This document shows, in pieces, positions 1 through 7,759 of a stretch of DNA of 23,905 nt. Source of the DNA: an uncultured Oscillospiraceae bacterium (GTDB taxonomy: Bacteria; Bacillota; Clostridia; Oscillospirales; Acutalibacteraceae); NCBI GenBank assembly GCA_958354085.1, contig CATWUX010000017.1, positions 1 to 23,905 on the forward strand. The letters are read 5' to 3'. The notes under the pieces are model-generated. The model did no database searches, had not been told where the DNA came from, and worked only from the letters and a program-made list of their open reading frames with translations. The stretch's first letter is position 1. Each line of letters opens with the position of its first letter. The position numbers and the translations under genes were made by a program.

Positions 1-467
1 CGCAGTATCAAAGCTTGCTGATCGGCGATATCCTGAGCATTACGGAGCGGGAGCTGGTGCTGCTGGCGGTGACGCTGGCGGTGACGGCAGGGCTGTGGCT
101 GGTCTGCTTCAACGCGCTGCACGCGGTCAGCGTCAGCCCGGCACTCGCCCGCAGCAAGGGCTTGCCGGTCGGTCTGCTGGACAATCTGTTTGTTGTGCTG
201 ATCGCCGTGGTGGTCATGCTCGCCATCCGCTGGGTAGGGCTGCTCATCATCAACGCGATGCTGATCCTGCCGGCCGCCGCGTCACGCAACGTGGCGGGCA
301 GCATGCGCAGCTATCATCTGCTGGCGCTGATTTTCGGCGTGTTTTCCGGCGTGGTGGGGCTGCTGATGTCCTACTTCAACGCCGTTGCCGCCGGCCCCAC
401 CATTGTACTCATCGCCGCGGCGCTGTATTTCGGCACATTTTTGCTGCGCGGCAAGGAGCAGGCGTAA
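1..467 (+). CDS. Metal ABC transporter permease, ABC-3 (ZnuB/MntB) family, 3' end
   Basis: This is the C-terminal part of an integral membrane permease for zinc or manganese uptake; the frame is open back to the first base, so the true start lies outside the window. The visible roughly 150 residues hold four hydrophobic segments and family-typical pieces: a loop with A-x-S-K-G after the first helix, then a VGLLIINAMLILPAA segment (about residues 75-90), then a GVVGLLMSYF helix and a G-P-T-I-V-L helix near the end. The ABC-3 family works with a periplasmic-type metal-binding lipoprotein and an ATPase, which should lie just upstream. The metal cannot be decided from this fragment. No terminator is seen after the TAA, so some readthrough into the racemase operon is possible, although that operon has its own promoter. 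Confidence 0.85.
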   Translation, partial: QYQSLLIGDILSITERELVLLAVTLAVTAGLWLVCFNALHAVSVSPALARSKGLPVGLLDNLFVVLIAVVVMLAIRWVGLLIINAMLILPAAASRNVAGSMRSYHLLALIFGVFSGVVGLLMSYFNAVAAGPTIVLIAAALYFGTFLLRGKEQA

Positions 468-497
468 GTTTCAGCCGGATTCGACCTCTTCCACGGC

Positions 498-526
498 TTG
501 CACTCTCACGATAAATATGGTATGAT
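498..526 (+). promoter_or_regulatory. Sigma-A promoter of the murI operon
   Basis: TTGCAC (498-503) and TATGAT (521-526) are separated by exactly 17 bases, with a TG one base before the -10 box (extended -10). It lies about 70 bases before murI, and no other promoter-like pair is seen before the following three genes. Confidence 0.7.
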
Positions 527-595
527 ATTGTATTACAGTATTCTGGAAATTTTGTCCGCAAACGGCGGTATGAAACAGAAAGGCACGGTACGACC

Positions 596-1411
596 ATGGA
601 TAATCGGCCAATTGGCGTGTTTGACTCGGGATTGGGCGGGCTGACCGTTGTACGGCAACTGCTGACCCAGCTTCCCGGTGAAGATATTGTGTATTTCGGC
701 GACACCGGCCGCGTCCCCTACGGTACGCGCAGCGAGGAAACCATCCGCAAATACGCGGGACAGGATTGCCGTTTTTTACTCGGGCACGACGTCAAGATGA
801 TCATAGCCGCCTGCGGCACCGTCAGTTCGGTCGCGCCGGAGGTGCTTGCCGAACTGCCTGTTCCCGCGATCGGCGTGGTCGAGCCGGCTGCCGACGCAGC
901 CGCGGCGGCCACACGCAACGGGCGCATCGGCGTCATCGGTACGGCGGCAACGGTGCGGGCGGGATCTTTCCGACGACGGCTGCTGCAAAACGATGCGCGG
1001 CTTCAGGTGTTCCAGCAGCCCTGCACGCTGTTTGTACCGCTGGTGGAAGCCGGCTGGATCGACCGCGACGACGCAGTCACGCGTCTCACCGCCGAACGCT
1101 ACCTCGCGCCGCTGAAGGAACAGGGTGTGGATACGCTGATTCTTGGCTGCACGCATTTCCCGCTGCTCAGCCCGATTCTCAACGATCTGCTCGACGGGCA
1201 GGTTACGCTCATCGACGCGGGGCAGGAAGCGGCGGCGGCCTGTGCCGCTCTGCTGACGCAGCAGGACAAACTGAATTGTACCAAGCGGTTGGGAATGTGC
1301 CGCTTTACGGTCAGCGACCGTCCCGACGGCTTTTCTCACGTGGCGCAGATGTTTCTCGGACGGGATGTGGACGGCGATGTCGAAACCGTCAGCATCGACG
1401 CATTGGCTTGA
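596..1411 (+). CDS. murI: Glutamate racemase
   Basis: Cytoplasmic enzyme that converts L-glutamate to D-glutamate for peptidoglycan. The 271-residue length is normal. The N-terminal motif GVFDSGLGGLTV (residues 7-18) carries the conserved Asp10 and Ser11, followed by YFGDTGRVPYG (33-43). The two catalytic cysteines are present: Cys73 in AACGTVSS and Cys185 in LGCTHFPLL. The first motif reads ACGT where most racemases have ACNT, so the Asn next to the catalytic Cys is Gly; I believe this occurs in some Clostridia and do not take it as inactivation. The start ATG is preceded by an AGGCACGG-like site. It is the first gene of an apparent four-gene operon and is followed after 31 bases by the DUF1934 gene. 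Confidence 0.95.
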   Translation: MDNRPIGVFDSGLGGLTVVRQLLTQLPGEDIVYFGDTGRVPYGTRSEETIRKYAGQDCRFLLGHDVKMIIAACGTVSSVAPEVLAELPVPAIGVVEPAADAAAAATRNGRIGVIGTAATVRAGSFRRRLLQNDARLQVFQQPCTLFVPLVEAGWIDRDDAVTRLTAERYLAPLKEQGVDTLILGCTHFPLLSPILNDLLDGQVTLIDAGQEAAAACAALLTQQDKLNCTKRLGMCRFTVSDRPDGFSHVAQMFLGRDVDGDVETVSIDALA

Positions 1412-1442
1412 CGCCGTCCGACCGAAAGGATGAATACTTGGC

Positions 1443-1856
1443 ATGAACGTACGCATTTCGATTACCGGAACCCAGCGCATGGGGGAGGAGCAGGACACCA
1501 TTGAGCTGACCACCGAAGGCTGCATGGAGCGCACGCCGAAAGGTTTCTCGCTGCAATATGACGAGACCGTGACCGGCATGGAAGGCGTATCCACCGTGAT
1601 GCGCGTCAGCGATGCCATCGTCGAGCTGGAACGTACCGGCGCGATGAATTCGCTGCTGACGCTGGAAAAAGGGAAACGCCATATGAGCAGCTACGATACC
1701 GGCTACGGCAGCCTGATGATGGGCGTGTATACCAGCGAGCTGCACAACGGCTTGTCCGAAAACGGCGGTGAGCTGCGCTTCCGCTATACGCTGGATATCA
1801 ACGCCGGCGTAGCCTCCAGCCACGATGTGCGCGTCGTGGTACAGCCCCTCCATTAA
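1443..1856 (+). CDS. ywiB: DUF1934 (YwiB-type) small beta-barrel protein
   Basis: This 137-residue cytoplasmic protein matches the DUF1934/YwiB family: an N-terminal strand of the type VRISITGTQ, then an LTTEG segment, a central S-L-x-Y-D-E-T strand, a K-x-x-H-M-S-x-Y-x-T-x-Y-G-x-L-x-M-G-V-Y block (about residues 78-98), and a final strand L-x-F-x-Y-T-L-D-I-N. Known members adopt a calycin-like barrel; the biochemical role is not established. Placement directly before argS is the same as ywiB-argS in Bacillus, which supports the call. An AAAGGAT ribosome binding site lies about 12 bases before the ATG. No signal peptide or membrane segment is present. Confidence 0.85.
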   Translation: MNVRISITGTQRMGEEQDTIELTTEGCMERTPKGFSLQYDETVTGMEGVSTVMRVSDAIVELERTGAMNSLLTLEKGKRHMSSYDTGYGSLMMGVYTSELHNGLSENGGELRFRYTLDINAGVASSHDVRVVVQPLH

Positions 1857-1909
1857 ACCGATCGTTACCAACGAACCGATAAACCAATAAGAAAGGCTTG
1901 ATTCTTACT

Positions 1910-3601
1910 ATGTCAAAGGTTGTTTTTTCCACCGAGCAGCAGCTGCGGGAGACCGTTTTGTCTGCGCTCGGCGCGGCTATTGCCGCCGGCGAACTGCCGG
2001 CGGAGCCGATTCCGGCTTTCACCATCGAAATTCCTGCCGACCGCAAGAACGGCGATTTGGCTTGCAATGTGGCGATGGTATCCGCCCGCGCGTTTCATCT
2101 CGCGCCGCGCAAGATCGCCGATATCATCGCCGCGCACATGGTGCTGGACGGCACGTATCTGGAGCGGGTGGAAGTGGCCGGTCCCGGCTTTTTGAATGTG
2201 TTCCTTTCCCCCGCGTTTTACAGCGCGGTGCTGCGTGACGTGCTGGAGCAAGGCGAAAATTACGGCCGTTCCGATTTCGGTCAAGGGAAAAAAATCATGG
2301 TGGAATATGTCTCCGCCAACCCGACCGGTCCCATGCATATGGGCAATGCGCGCGGCGGCGCACTGGGCGATTGTCTGGCGTCGGTGCTGGACGCGGCCGG
2401 CTACAAGGTCTGGCGCGAGTTTTATATCAATGACGCCGGCAATCAGATCGAAAAATTCGGTATCTCGCTGGAGGCGCGCTATTTGCAGCATTTTCTGGGC
2501 GAGGACGCCGTGGAATTCCCCGAAGACGCCTATCACGGCGACGACATTCGGGAGCATGCCGCTAACTTTGCAGCGCTGCACGGTGACGCCTATGTGAAGG
2601 CGGAGCCGGAAGTCCGCCGGGCGGCGCTGGTGGATTACGCACTGCCGCTGAACATCGAAAAAATGCACCGCGATATGGAAAAATACCGCATCGTTTACGA
2701 CGAATGGTTCCGGGAATCCACTGTGCATAACAGCGGTGAGCTGAAGGAGACCATCGACCTTCTGACCGCCAAGGGCCTGACCTATGAAAAGGAGGGCGCT
2801 TTGTGGTATAAAGCTTCCGAATACGGCGGCGAAAAGGACGAAGTGCTGGTGCGTGCGAACGGCCACCCCACCTATTTTGCGGCAGATATTGCGTACCACC
2901 GCAACAAATTTGCCCGCGGCTTCGACGTGTGTATCGACATTTGGGGCGCGGATCACCACGGCCACGTCGCCCGGATGAAAGGCGCGATGGACGCCATCGG
3001 GCTGGACGGCAGCAAGCTGCAGGTCGTGCTGATCCAGCTGGTGCGGCTGATGCGGGACGGCGAAATCGTGCGGATGTCCAAGCGCTCCGGCAAAGCCATC
3101 CAGCTGGCGGATCTGTTGGATGAGGTGCCGATCGACGCCGCGCGTTTCTTCTTCAATCTGCGCGAGGCAAATACGCAAATGGACTTTGACCTTGGGCTGG
3201 CGATTGAGCAATCCTCCTCCAACCCTGTGTACTACGTGCAATATGCGCACGCGCGGATCTGCTCGATCTTCCGTACGCTGGCTGCCGAGGGCATCACACT
3301 GCGGGAATGCACAGCCGAGGAGCTGGCGCGCCTGACCGCACCGGAAGAACGTGAGCTGATCCGTTATATCGCCGGCTACACGGGCGAGATCATCGAGGCC
3401 GCAAAGGATTACGATCCCGCCAAGATCACGCGGTATTCCATGGAATTGGCGACGCTGTTCCATAAGTTCTACAATGCCTGCCGTGTGAAGGGCGAGGACG
3501 AAGGGCTGATGCAGGCACGTCTGACCCTGTGCGCCGCTGTCCGCACCACGCTGCACAATGCGCTGTCCCTCCTCAAAATCACCGCTCCCGAAACGATGTA
3601 A
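1910..3601 (+). CDS. argS: Arginine-tRNA ligase
   Basis: Class I aminoacyl-tRNA synthetase charging tRNA-Arg in the cytoplasm. The 563-residue product has an N-terminal tRNA-contacting domain (about 1-110), the HIGH-type signature VSANPTGPMHMGNARGG (134-150, core HMGN), the ArgRS pocket FYINDAGNQ (171-179), a GADHHGH element (346-352), the KMSKS-type loop MSKRSGK (389-395) and an anticodon-binding helical domain ending in L-K-I-T-A-P-E-T-M. I chose the ATG at 1910. A TTG at 1898 is in frame but sits only two bases after the GAAAGG site, which is too close. It follows the DUF1934 gene after 53 bases and precedes the MetH-like gene by 59 bases, in the same operon. Confidence 0.97.
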   Translation: MSKVVFSTEQQLRETVLSALGAAIAAGELPAEPIPAFTIEIPADRKNGDLACNVAMVSARAFHLAPRKIADIIAAHMVLDGTYLERVEVAGPGFLNVFLSPAFYSAVLRDVLEQGENYGRSDFGQGKKIMVEYVSANPTGPMHMGNARGGALGDCLASVLDAAGYKVWREFYINDAGNQIEKFGISLEARYLQHFLGEDAVEFPEDAYHGDDIREHAANFAALHGDAYVKAEPEVRRAALVDYALPLNIEKMHRDMEKYRIVYDEWFRESTVHNSGELKETIDLLTAKGLTYEKEGALWYKASEYGGEKDEVLVRANGHPTYFAADIAYHRNKFARGFDVCIDIWGADHHGHVARMKGAMDAIGLDGSKLQVVLIQLVRLMRDGEIVRMSKRSGKAIQLADLLDEVPIDAARFFFNLREANTQMDFDLGLAIEQSSSNPVYYVQYAHARICSIFRTLAAEGITLRECTAEELARLTAPEERELIRYIAGYTGEIIEAAKDYDPAKITRYSMELATLFHKFYNACRVKGEDEGLMQARLTLCAAVRTTLHNALSLLKITAPETM

Positions 3602-3660
3602 CGGCTTTCGCGCTGCTGCCGCAGCCGAAAAGCCCTGTAAGGAAAGGATTTTTATCGCTC

Positions 3661-4770
3661 ATGAAGCTTCCCTGGAAAGTGCCGCTGCTGCTCGGCGGCA
3701 TCCCATCGGATACGGATACCGACCCGGAGCAGCTGCTCGCACAGACGCGGCGTTACAGCGCAGCCGGGTGTGACATACTGTGCGTTCCGGCCGGACTGCC
3801 CTTCGACAAGCTGACCGCTCTCATTGGACAGCTGCGTGCGCTGGCGCCCGCTTGTAAGATTGCCGGTGTGCTCCCGCCTTCCGGGCAGCCGCTGGACGCC
3901 GAGGACGATACGGGACAGGTTCTGCTCGCCTGTATTGAGCATTTTCGGCAAATGGCGCTGACGATGGCAAAAGCAAAGGTGGATTTGCTGCTTTGCGCCG
4001 GTATGTCCGGCTTGAACGAGGCACGCGCCGCGTTGCTCGCCGCCCGCAAAGCGGAATTGCCTGTACTGATCACGCTGTCGCTGGCGGAAGAGGCTCCCGG
4101 CGGCGACGCCTCTCCGCTGCTCGCGCCGGTCATCACCCTGCAGGCATTGGGCGCGGCGGCAATCGGTCTTTTTGGCGGGCCGGACATTCCGCAAATGGCC
4201 GAGTGGCTGGCGGAGGCACTGCCGTATGCAGCCGTTCCGCTGATTGCGGTTCCGTCCGTCCAAACAGCCGAAGGCTCGTTATCGCCGCTGGCTTTCTCCG
4301 AGCAGATGCAAACGGTGCTGGATGCCGGAGCCGTTATTCTGGGCAGCGGCGATGCTCCGCCGGAACACGCTGCCGTATTGCGCGGTCTGCTGGATCGTCA
4401 TCCGATCGTGGTCGCACCGGAAATCGACACGGAGGCGGCCGCCGGTGAACAGGAAGCGTTTTTCTTGAGCGAGGATCTGCAGCCCAGCCCGCCGCTGCCG
4501 TGTGACAGCTGGTTGGGCGACGCCCTGATTGAAGCGGAAGAATCCTATAACGTGGCACGCGTGCATATTGCGGCGCCGGAGGACATTGCGGTGTTTTTGG
4601 AATACGCCCCTCTATCCCGTCTGCCGCTTGCCGTGTATACGGATGATGCGCAAGTGTTGAGCAGCGTTTTGCTGCAATATCCGGGACGGCTTCTGGTCGA
4701 TTCGCTCTGCGAAATCGAATCCATTCTGCTGGAGGATCTGGCCGCGTTCTACGGCGCGATCGTGTTTTAA
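3661..4770 (+). CDS. Homocysteine S-methyltransferase-like protein (MetH N-terminal type) with lost zinc motifs and a truncated second domain
   Basis: 369 residues. Residues about 8-245 follow the barrel of MetH-type homocysteine methyltransferases: AGCDIL (35-40) for the usual AGAD-I-T-N-T region, AGVLPPSG (68-75), VDLLLCAGMSGLNEARAAL (107-125) where the family has ET for AG, then ALGAAAIGLFGG (162-173) and AGAVILGSGDAPPEH (222-236). In active enzymes these last two blocks are G-x-N-C and GGCCGTTPEH, whose three Cys hold catalytic zinc; all three are absent here. Residues about 320-369 (LPLAVYTDD, then PGRLLVDS and FYGAIVF) resemble the first part of a MetH pterin-binding domain and then stop. 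Known: the family transfers methyl groups to homocysteine. Inferred: this copy cannot bind zinc normally and is a non-catalytic or changed-function relative. AAGGAAAGG lies 13 bases before the ATG; a terminator overlaps the stop codon. Confidence 0.7.
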   Translation: MKLPWKVPLLLGGIPSDTDTDPEQLLAQTRRYSAAGCDILCVPAGLPFDKLTALIGQLRALAPACKIAGVLPPSGQPLDAEDDTGQVLLACIEHFRQMALTMAKAKVDLLLCAGMSGLNEARAALLAARKAELPVLITLSLAEEAPGGDASPLLAPVITLQALGAAAIGLFGGPDIPQMAEWLAEALPYAAVPLIAVPSVQTAEGSLSPLAFSEQMQTVLDAGAVILGSGDAPPEHAAVLRGLLDRHPIVVAPEIDTEAAAGEQEAFFLSEDLQPSPPLPCDSWLGDALIEAEESYNVARVHIAAPEDIAVFLEYAPLSRLPLAVYTDDAQVLSSVLLQYPGRLLVDSLCEIESILLEDLAAFYGAIVF

Positions 4771-4807
4771 AAAAGGAGATATCGCCATCGGCGATATCTC
4801 CTTTTTT
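4769..4807. terminator. Bidirectional intrinsic terminator between the argS operon and the MATE gene
   Basis: Perfect inverted repeat of 18 bases (4769-4786 with 4790-4807) and a 3-base loop. The stem ends in A6 on the left and T6 on the right, so it gives a U-run on both strands. It begins inside the TAA stop codon of the MetH-like gene and serves the convergent MATE gene too. Confidence 0.93.
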
Positions 4808-4827
4808 ATCTTTTCGTGAAAATACCT

Positions 4828-6237
4828 TTATGCCTGGAGATGTGGAATTTGATTGAGTTGTCTGTAGGTTCTGACTATCACAATCGCCGAAAGAATTGCC
4901 GTAAGGATATCGGAGACAGGCATTGAATACAGCACGCCGTCAAGTCCGAAAAACATCGGCAGAATAAGCGCCAAACCCACGCCGAACACAATTTCACGCA
5001 CCATAGAAAGCAGGGTGGATACAACCGCTTTCCCCATTGCCTGCAAGAAAATAAAGGCGGCTTTATTTACACAAGCGAGTATTATCATACAAAGATAGAT
5101 ACGGAACGCTTTTACAGCAAAATCGGTGTAATAGGCGCTTTCGTTTGCAGCACCGAATATGCCGATAAGCTGCAACGGGAAAAACTCCACGATCATCAAG
5201 GCTACCGCGCCGACAATCGTTTCTGCAATAAGAAGTCTTGTAAACAGTTTCTTTACACGATCTTTGCGCCCTGCTCCCATATTAAAACCTACAATCGGGA
5301 TACAGCCTGCCGCCATACCCACGACAACGGATATGACAATTTGGAAGAACTTCATTACAATGCCAACTACGGCCATAGGTATTTGAGCATATTGCGGTTG
5401 ACCAAAGACGGCATCCATCGCACCGTATTTGCGGATCATATTGTTGATGGCTGCCATTGCCGCGACAAGCGAGATCTGTGATAGAAAACTGCAAATGCCA
5501 AGTGCTAAAGTTTGGCGGATAATCGTTGTTTTTAATTTGAAATCGTCTTTTGAAAGTTTAACAGCCTTTGTATGACAAAGATACCAAACAGCAAGCACGG
5601 CCGTTACGATCTGACCAATCACCGTAGCAACAGCGGCACCCATCATCCCCCATTTAAAAACAAATATAAAGATAGGGTCAAGAATGATGTTGATAACAGC
5701 CCCTGCAAGTGTGGATACCATGGCAAATTTCGGGTTACCGTCTGCACGGATCACTGGATTCATTGCCTGTCCAAACATATAGAACAGAATGCCGACGGAA
5801 ATCCAAAAGAAATATTCCTGGGAGTGGCGGAATGTTTCTTCGTTTACTGTGCCGCCGAACATTGCAATAATCTGATCACTGAAAATCAGATAGATTGCGG
5901 TCAAAATCACGCTTGTAATAACCGTAAGCAATACAGCGTTGCCCATACTGCGTGCAGCATCGGCCGTTTTGTTTTTGCCAAGGCTTAAACTGACAAAAGC
6001 ACAACAGCCGTCACCGATCATTACCGCAACCGCAAGGGCAATCACTGTCAGTGGGAACACTACCGTATTTGCCGCATTGCCGTAGGAGCCGAGATAGTCG
6101 GCATTGGCTATAAATATCTGGTCAACGATATTATAAAGCGCACCTACCAAAAGTGAAATAATACAGGGCACTGCGTATTTGCTCATAAGTTTGCCCACCT
6201 TTTCGGTTGCAAGGTAGGACTGATTGCTATGTTTCAT
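4828..6237 (-). CDS. MATE family multidrug efflux transporter
   Basis: 469-residue polytopic inner-membrane protein with about twelve hydrophobic helices in two halves, typical of MATE exporters that use a Na+ or H+ gradient to expel drugs or cationic compounds. Diagnostic segments include YNIVDQIFIA (about residues 40-49) in helix 1, the FPLTVIALAVAVMIGDG region, a Q-A-M-N-P-V-I-R-A-D-G-N-P-K-F loop, ILDPIFIFVFKWGMMGAAVATVIGQ, and in the second half NMGAGRKDRVKK. The start is fixed by GGAGG (TAGGAGGTAAAAGG) just before the ATG. The gene is visibly poorer in G+C than its neighbours (for example 20 G/C of 60 at 5041-5100 against 45 of 60 at 4081-4140), which suggests later acquisition. It has its own promoter and a terminator hairpin in the leader. 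The substrate is unknown. Confidence 0.92.
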   Translation of the reverse strand: MKHSNQSYLATEKVGKLMSKYAVPCIISLLVGALYNIVDQIFIANADYLGSYGNAANTVVFPLTVIALAVAVMIGDGCCAFVSLSLGKNKTADAARSMGNAVLLTVITSVILTAIYLIFSDQIIAMFGGTVNEETFRHSQEYFFWISVGILFYMFGQAMNPVIRADGNPKFAMVSTLAGAVINIILDPIFIFVFKWGMMGAAVATVIGQIVTAVLAVWYLCHTKAVKLSKDDFKLKTTIIRQTLALGICSFLSQISLVAAMAAINNMIRKYGAMDAVFGQPQYAQIPMAVVGIVMKFFQIVISVVVGMAAGCIPIVGFNMGAGRKDRVKKLFTRLLIAETIVGAVALMIVEFFPLQLIGIFGAANESAYYTDFAVKAFRIYLCMIILACVNKAAFIFLQAMGKAVVSTLLSMVREIVFGVGLALILPMFFGLDGVLYSMPVSDILTAILSAIVIVRTYRQLNQIPHLQA

Positions 6238-6310
6238 TCCTTTTACCTCCTAATAAACGCAAAAAAGGTGTAAGTCCATAAGCTGGACTTACACCTTTTC
6301 GGCTACGCAC
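6227..6310 (-). other. Possible 27-codon leader reading frame overlapping the MATE start
   Basis: On the minus strand a GTG at 6310-6308 opens a 27-codon frame (first residues VRSRKGVSPAYGL) that runs through the whole terminator hairpin and ends with TAG at 6229-6227, overlapping the first MATE codons. The GTG lies at or next to the predicted transcript 5' end, so it would be read as a leaderless start or not at all; no Shine-Dalgarno is seen. Whether it is translated cannot be told from the sequence. Confidence 0.25.
6261..6299 (-). terminator. Intrinsic terminator (attenuator) in the MATE leader
   Basis: Perfect 16-base inverted repeat (6263-6278 with 6284-6299, loop of 5). On the minus strand the stem is followed by T6, the arrangement of an intrinsic terminator pointing toward the MATE gene. 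It sits between the MATE promoter and its ribosome binding site, about 24 bases before the ATG. There is no upstream minus-strand gene for it to terminate: the ABC ATPase gene has its own terminator at 6506-6542. Confidence 0.85.
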
Positions 6311-6318
6311 TGGTAAAT

Positions 6319-6347
6319 AGTATACTGCAAATTGATGAATTTTTCAA
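6319..6347 (-). promoter_or_regulatory. Sigma-A promoter of the MATE gene
   Basis: On the minus strand TTGAAA (6347-6342) and TATACT (6324-6319) are separated by exactly 17 bases. Transcription should start near 6311-6314, only about 12 bases before the terminator stem, so every transcript must pass that hairpin. Confidence 0.85.
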
Positions 6348-6505
6348 GACCTCTTCATGCAAAAGCGAAAACTTTTTTGTGTTCGTCTTTGCCATGCCGG
6401 AGAGTTCTATATTTAAATTGATTGTCTCCCCGACTTTAATTTAATTCGATGTGATTTATTTTCTTCATAATATCCTGTAACCGATTCTTGAACGACTGTT
6501 TTGAC
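6348..6505. other. AT-rich intergenic stretch with no recognised gene
   Basis: Part of the 319-base gap between the MATE and ABC ATPase genes. Apart from the MATE promoter and the two terminator hairpins I see no gene. On the minus strand there is a short in-frame stretch of about 29 codons ending in TAA near 6420 and an ATG-started 10-codon frame (MKKINHIELN); both are too short to call and could be remnants. The base composition matches the MATE gene rather than the GC-rich surroundings. Confidence 0.5.
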
Positions 6506-6542
6506 AAAAAAGGGGAGAGATACCAAATAGTATCTCTCCCCT
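6506..6542 (-). terminator. Terminator of the ABC ATPase gene
   Basis: Perfect 13-base inverted repeat (6511-6523 with 6530-6542, 6-base loop), followed on the minus strand by T6 (6511-6506). It lies 15 bases after the ATPase stop codon. Confidence 0.92.
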
Positions 6543-6556
6543 CTTTAAATACACGT

Positions 6557-7699
6557 TTAGTTGCAGATGGTTCTCTCGGTCTCTTTGTCGAACAGATGAA
6601 TCTTCGTGTTCTCCAGAGCAACTTCGATCGTATCGCCCGGGCGAGCCGTCGTAGTCGGCTCAACGCGCGCGGTGAAATTGAAGCCCTCCACGTTGACAAA
6701 CAGGAACGTCTCGGCGCCCATCAACTCAGCAACTTCCACGTCCGCCTTGACCTTGCAATCCGCAAACTCTTCCAGCAGACGGGGCTCGTCGTGAACATCT
6801 TCCGGACGGATGCCCATGATGACCTCTTTGTCCACATACTCGTCCAAAGCGCCCTTCTCGTTCTTGGAATCGGGCAGCGGAATCTGATACTTCACGCCGC
6901 GGGTGGTTTTGGTATCCTCGGAGCCAAACTCAACAAAGAACTTGCCGTCCTTTTTCAGCAGTTTGGACTCGATGAAGTTCATTTGGGGGCTGCCGATAAA
7001 GCCGGCAACGAACATGTTGCAGGGCGTATCGTACAGCTTTTGAGGAGAATCGACCTGCTGGATGAAGCCATCCTTCATAACCACGATACGATCGGCCATG
7101 GTCATAGCTTCGGTCTGATCGTGGGTAACGTAGATAAAGGTGGTTCCCAGTTTCTTATGCAGCTTGGACAGCTCCGTTCTCATCTGTGCACGCAGCTTAG
7201 CATCCAAGTTGGACAGCGGTTCGTCAAGTAGGAAGACCTTCGGCTCACGCACGATGGCACGACCGAGCGCAACACGCTGACGCTGACCGCCGGACAAAGC
7301 CTTCGGCTTGCGATCGAGCAGGTGCGCGATATCCAGCACGCGGGCAGCCTCTTCCACGCGGCGTTTGATCTCATCCTTCGGGGTCTTGCGCAGCTTCAGG
7401 CCGAACGCCATGTTCTCGAACACGGTCATATGCGGATACAGCGCGTAGTTCTGGAATACCATCGCGATATCGCGATCCTTCGGCGCCACATCGTTGACCA
7501 GCTTATCGCCGATGTACAGTTCGCCCTCGGTGATCTCTTCCAGACCGGCGATCATACGCAGAGTGGTGGATTTACCGCAGCCGGAAGGACCGACCATGAT
7601 AATAAATTCTTTATCCTTGATTTCCAGATTAAAATCGGAAACCGCGGTAACACCGCCGGGATACTTTTTGTAGATGCCTTTCAAAGATAGACTTGCCAT
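6557..7699 (-). CDS. Carbohydrate ABC importer ATP-binding protein (MsmK/UgpC/MalK type)
   Basis: 380-residue cytoplasmic ATPase that powers sugar ABC importers. Walker A is GPSGCGKST (37-45), the Q-loop VFQNYALYPHM (81-91), the signature LSGGQRQRVALGRA (135-148), Walker B VFLLDEP (155-161), and the switch His lies in YVTHDQTEAMTMADR (about 190-204). After the ATPase domain comes an OB-fold/TOBE regulatory domain with IMGIRPEDV and ending in a beta-rich region, as in MalK, MsmK and UgpC. No permease or sugar-binding gene is adjacent, the usual situation for the shared MsmK-type ATPase of Firmicutes that serves several importers. The start ATG at 7699 has GGGAGG just upstream; the in-frame extension beyond it reads through the promoter and has no family similarity. 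Confidence 0.94.
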   Translation of the reverse strand: MASLSLKGIYKKYPGGVTAVSDFNLEIKDKEFIIMVGPSGCGKSTTLRMIAGLEEITEGELYIGDKLVNDVAPKDRDIAMVFQNYALYPHMTVFENMAFGLKLRKTPKDEIKRRVEEAARVLDIAHLLDRKPKALSGGQRQRVALGRAIVREPKVFLLDEPLSNLDAKLRAQMRTELSKLHKKLGTTFIYVTHDQTEAMTMADRIVVMKDGFIQQVDSPQKLYDTPCNMFVAGFIGSPQMNFIESKLLKKDGKFFVEFGSEDTKTTRGVKYQIPLPDSKNEKGALDEYVDKEVIMGIRPEDVHDEPRLLEEFADCKVKADVEVAELMGAETFLFVNVEGFNFTARVEPTTTARPGDTIEVALENTKIHLFDKETERTICN

Positions 7700-7759
7700 A
7701 TTAAAAACCTCCCAAATCATTTGCACACGTTTCAATATCTGCACGGATACGCTAGATAT

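Noticed and set aside
807..830. Glutamate racemase ACGT in place of ACNT as a sign of inactivity
   Set aside because: Both catalytic cysteines and all other motifs are intact; the change likely reflects lineage variation and only the neighbour of Cys73 differs.
1913..3556. Long open frame on the minus strand opposite argS
   Set aside because: It mirrors the argS codon structure of a GC-rich gene, has no family similarity, and argS is certain on the other strand. The same applies to the long frames opposite the oppA-like gene (20199-21887) and melA (14805-16604).
6401..6505. Short minus-strand frames of 10 and about 29 codons between the MATE and ABC ATPase genes
   Set aside because: No clear ribosome binding site and no recognisable similarity; too short to separate from chance in AT-rich DNA.
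7721..7735. LacI/CcpA-like operator (TTGCACACGTTTCAA) in the ABC ATPase leader
   Set aside because: The two arms are unequal and only about half the positions pair; it is one base shorter than a cre site, so I do not list it as a feature.
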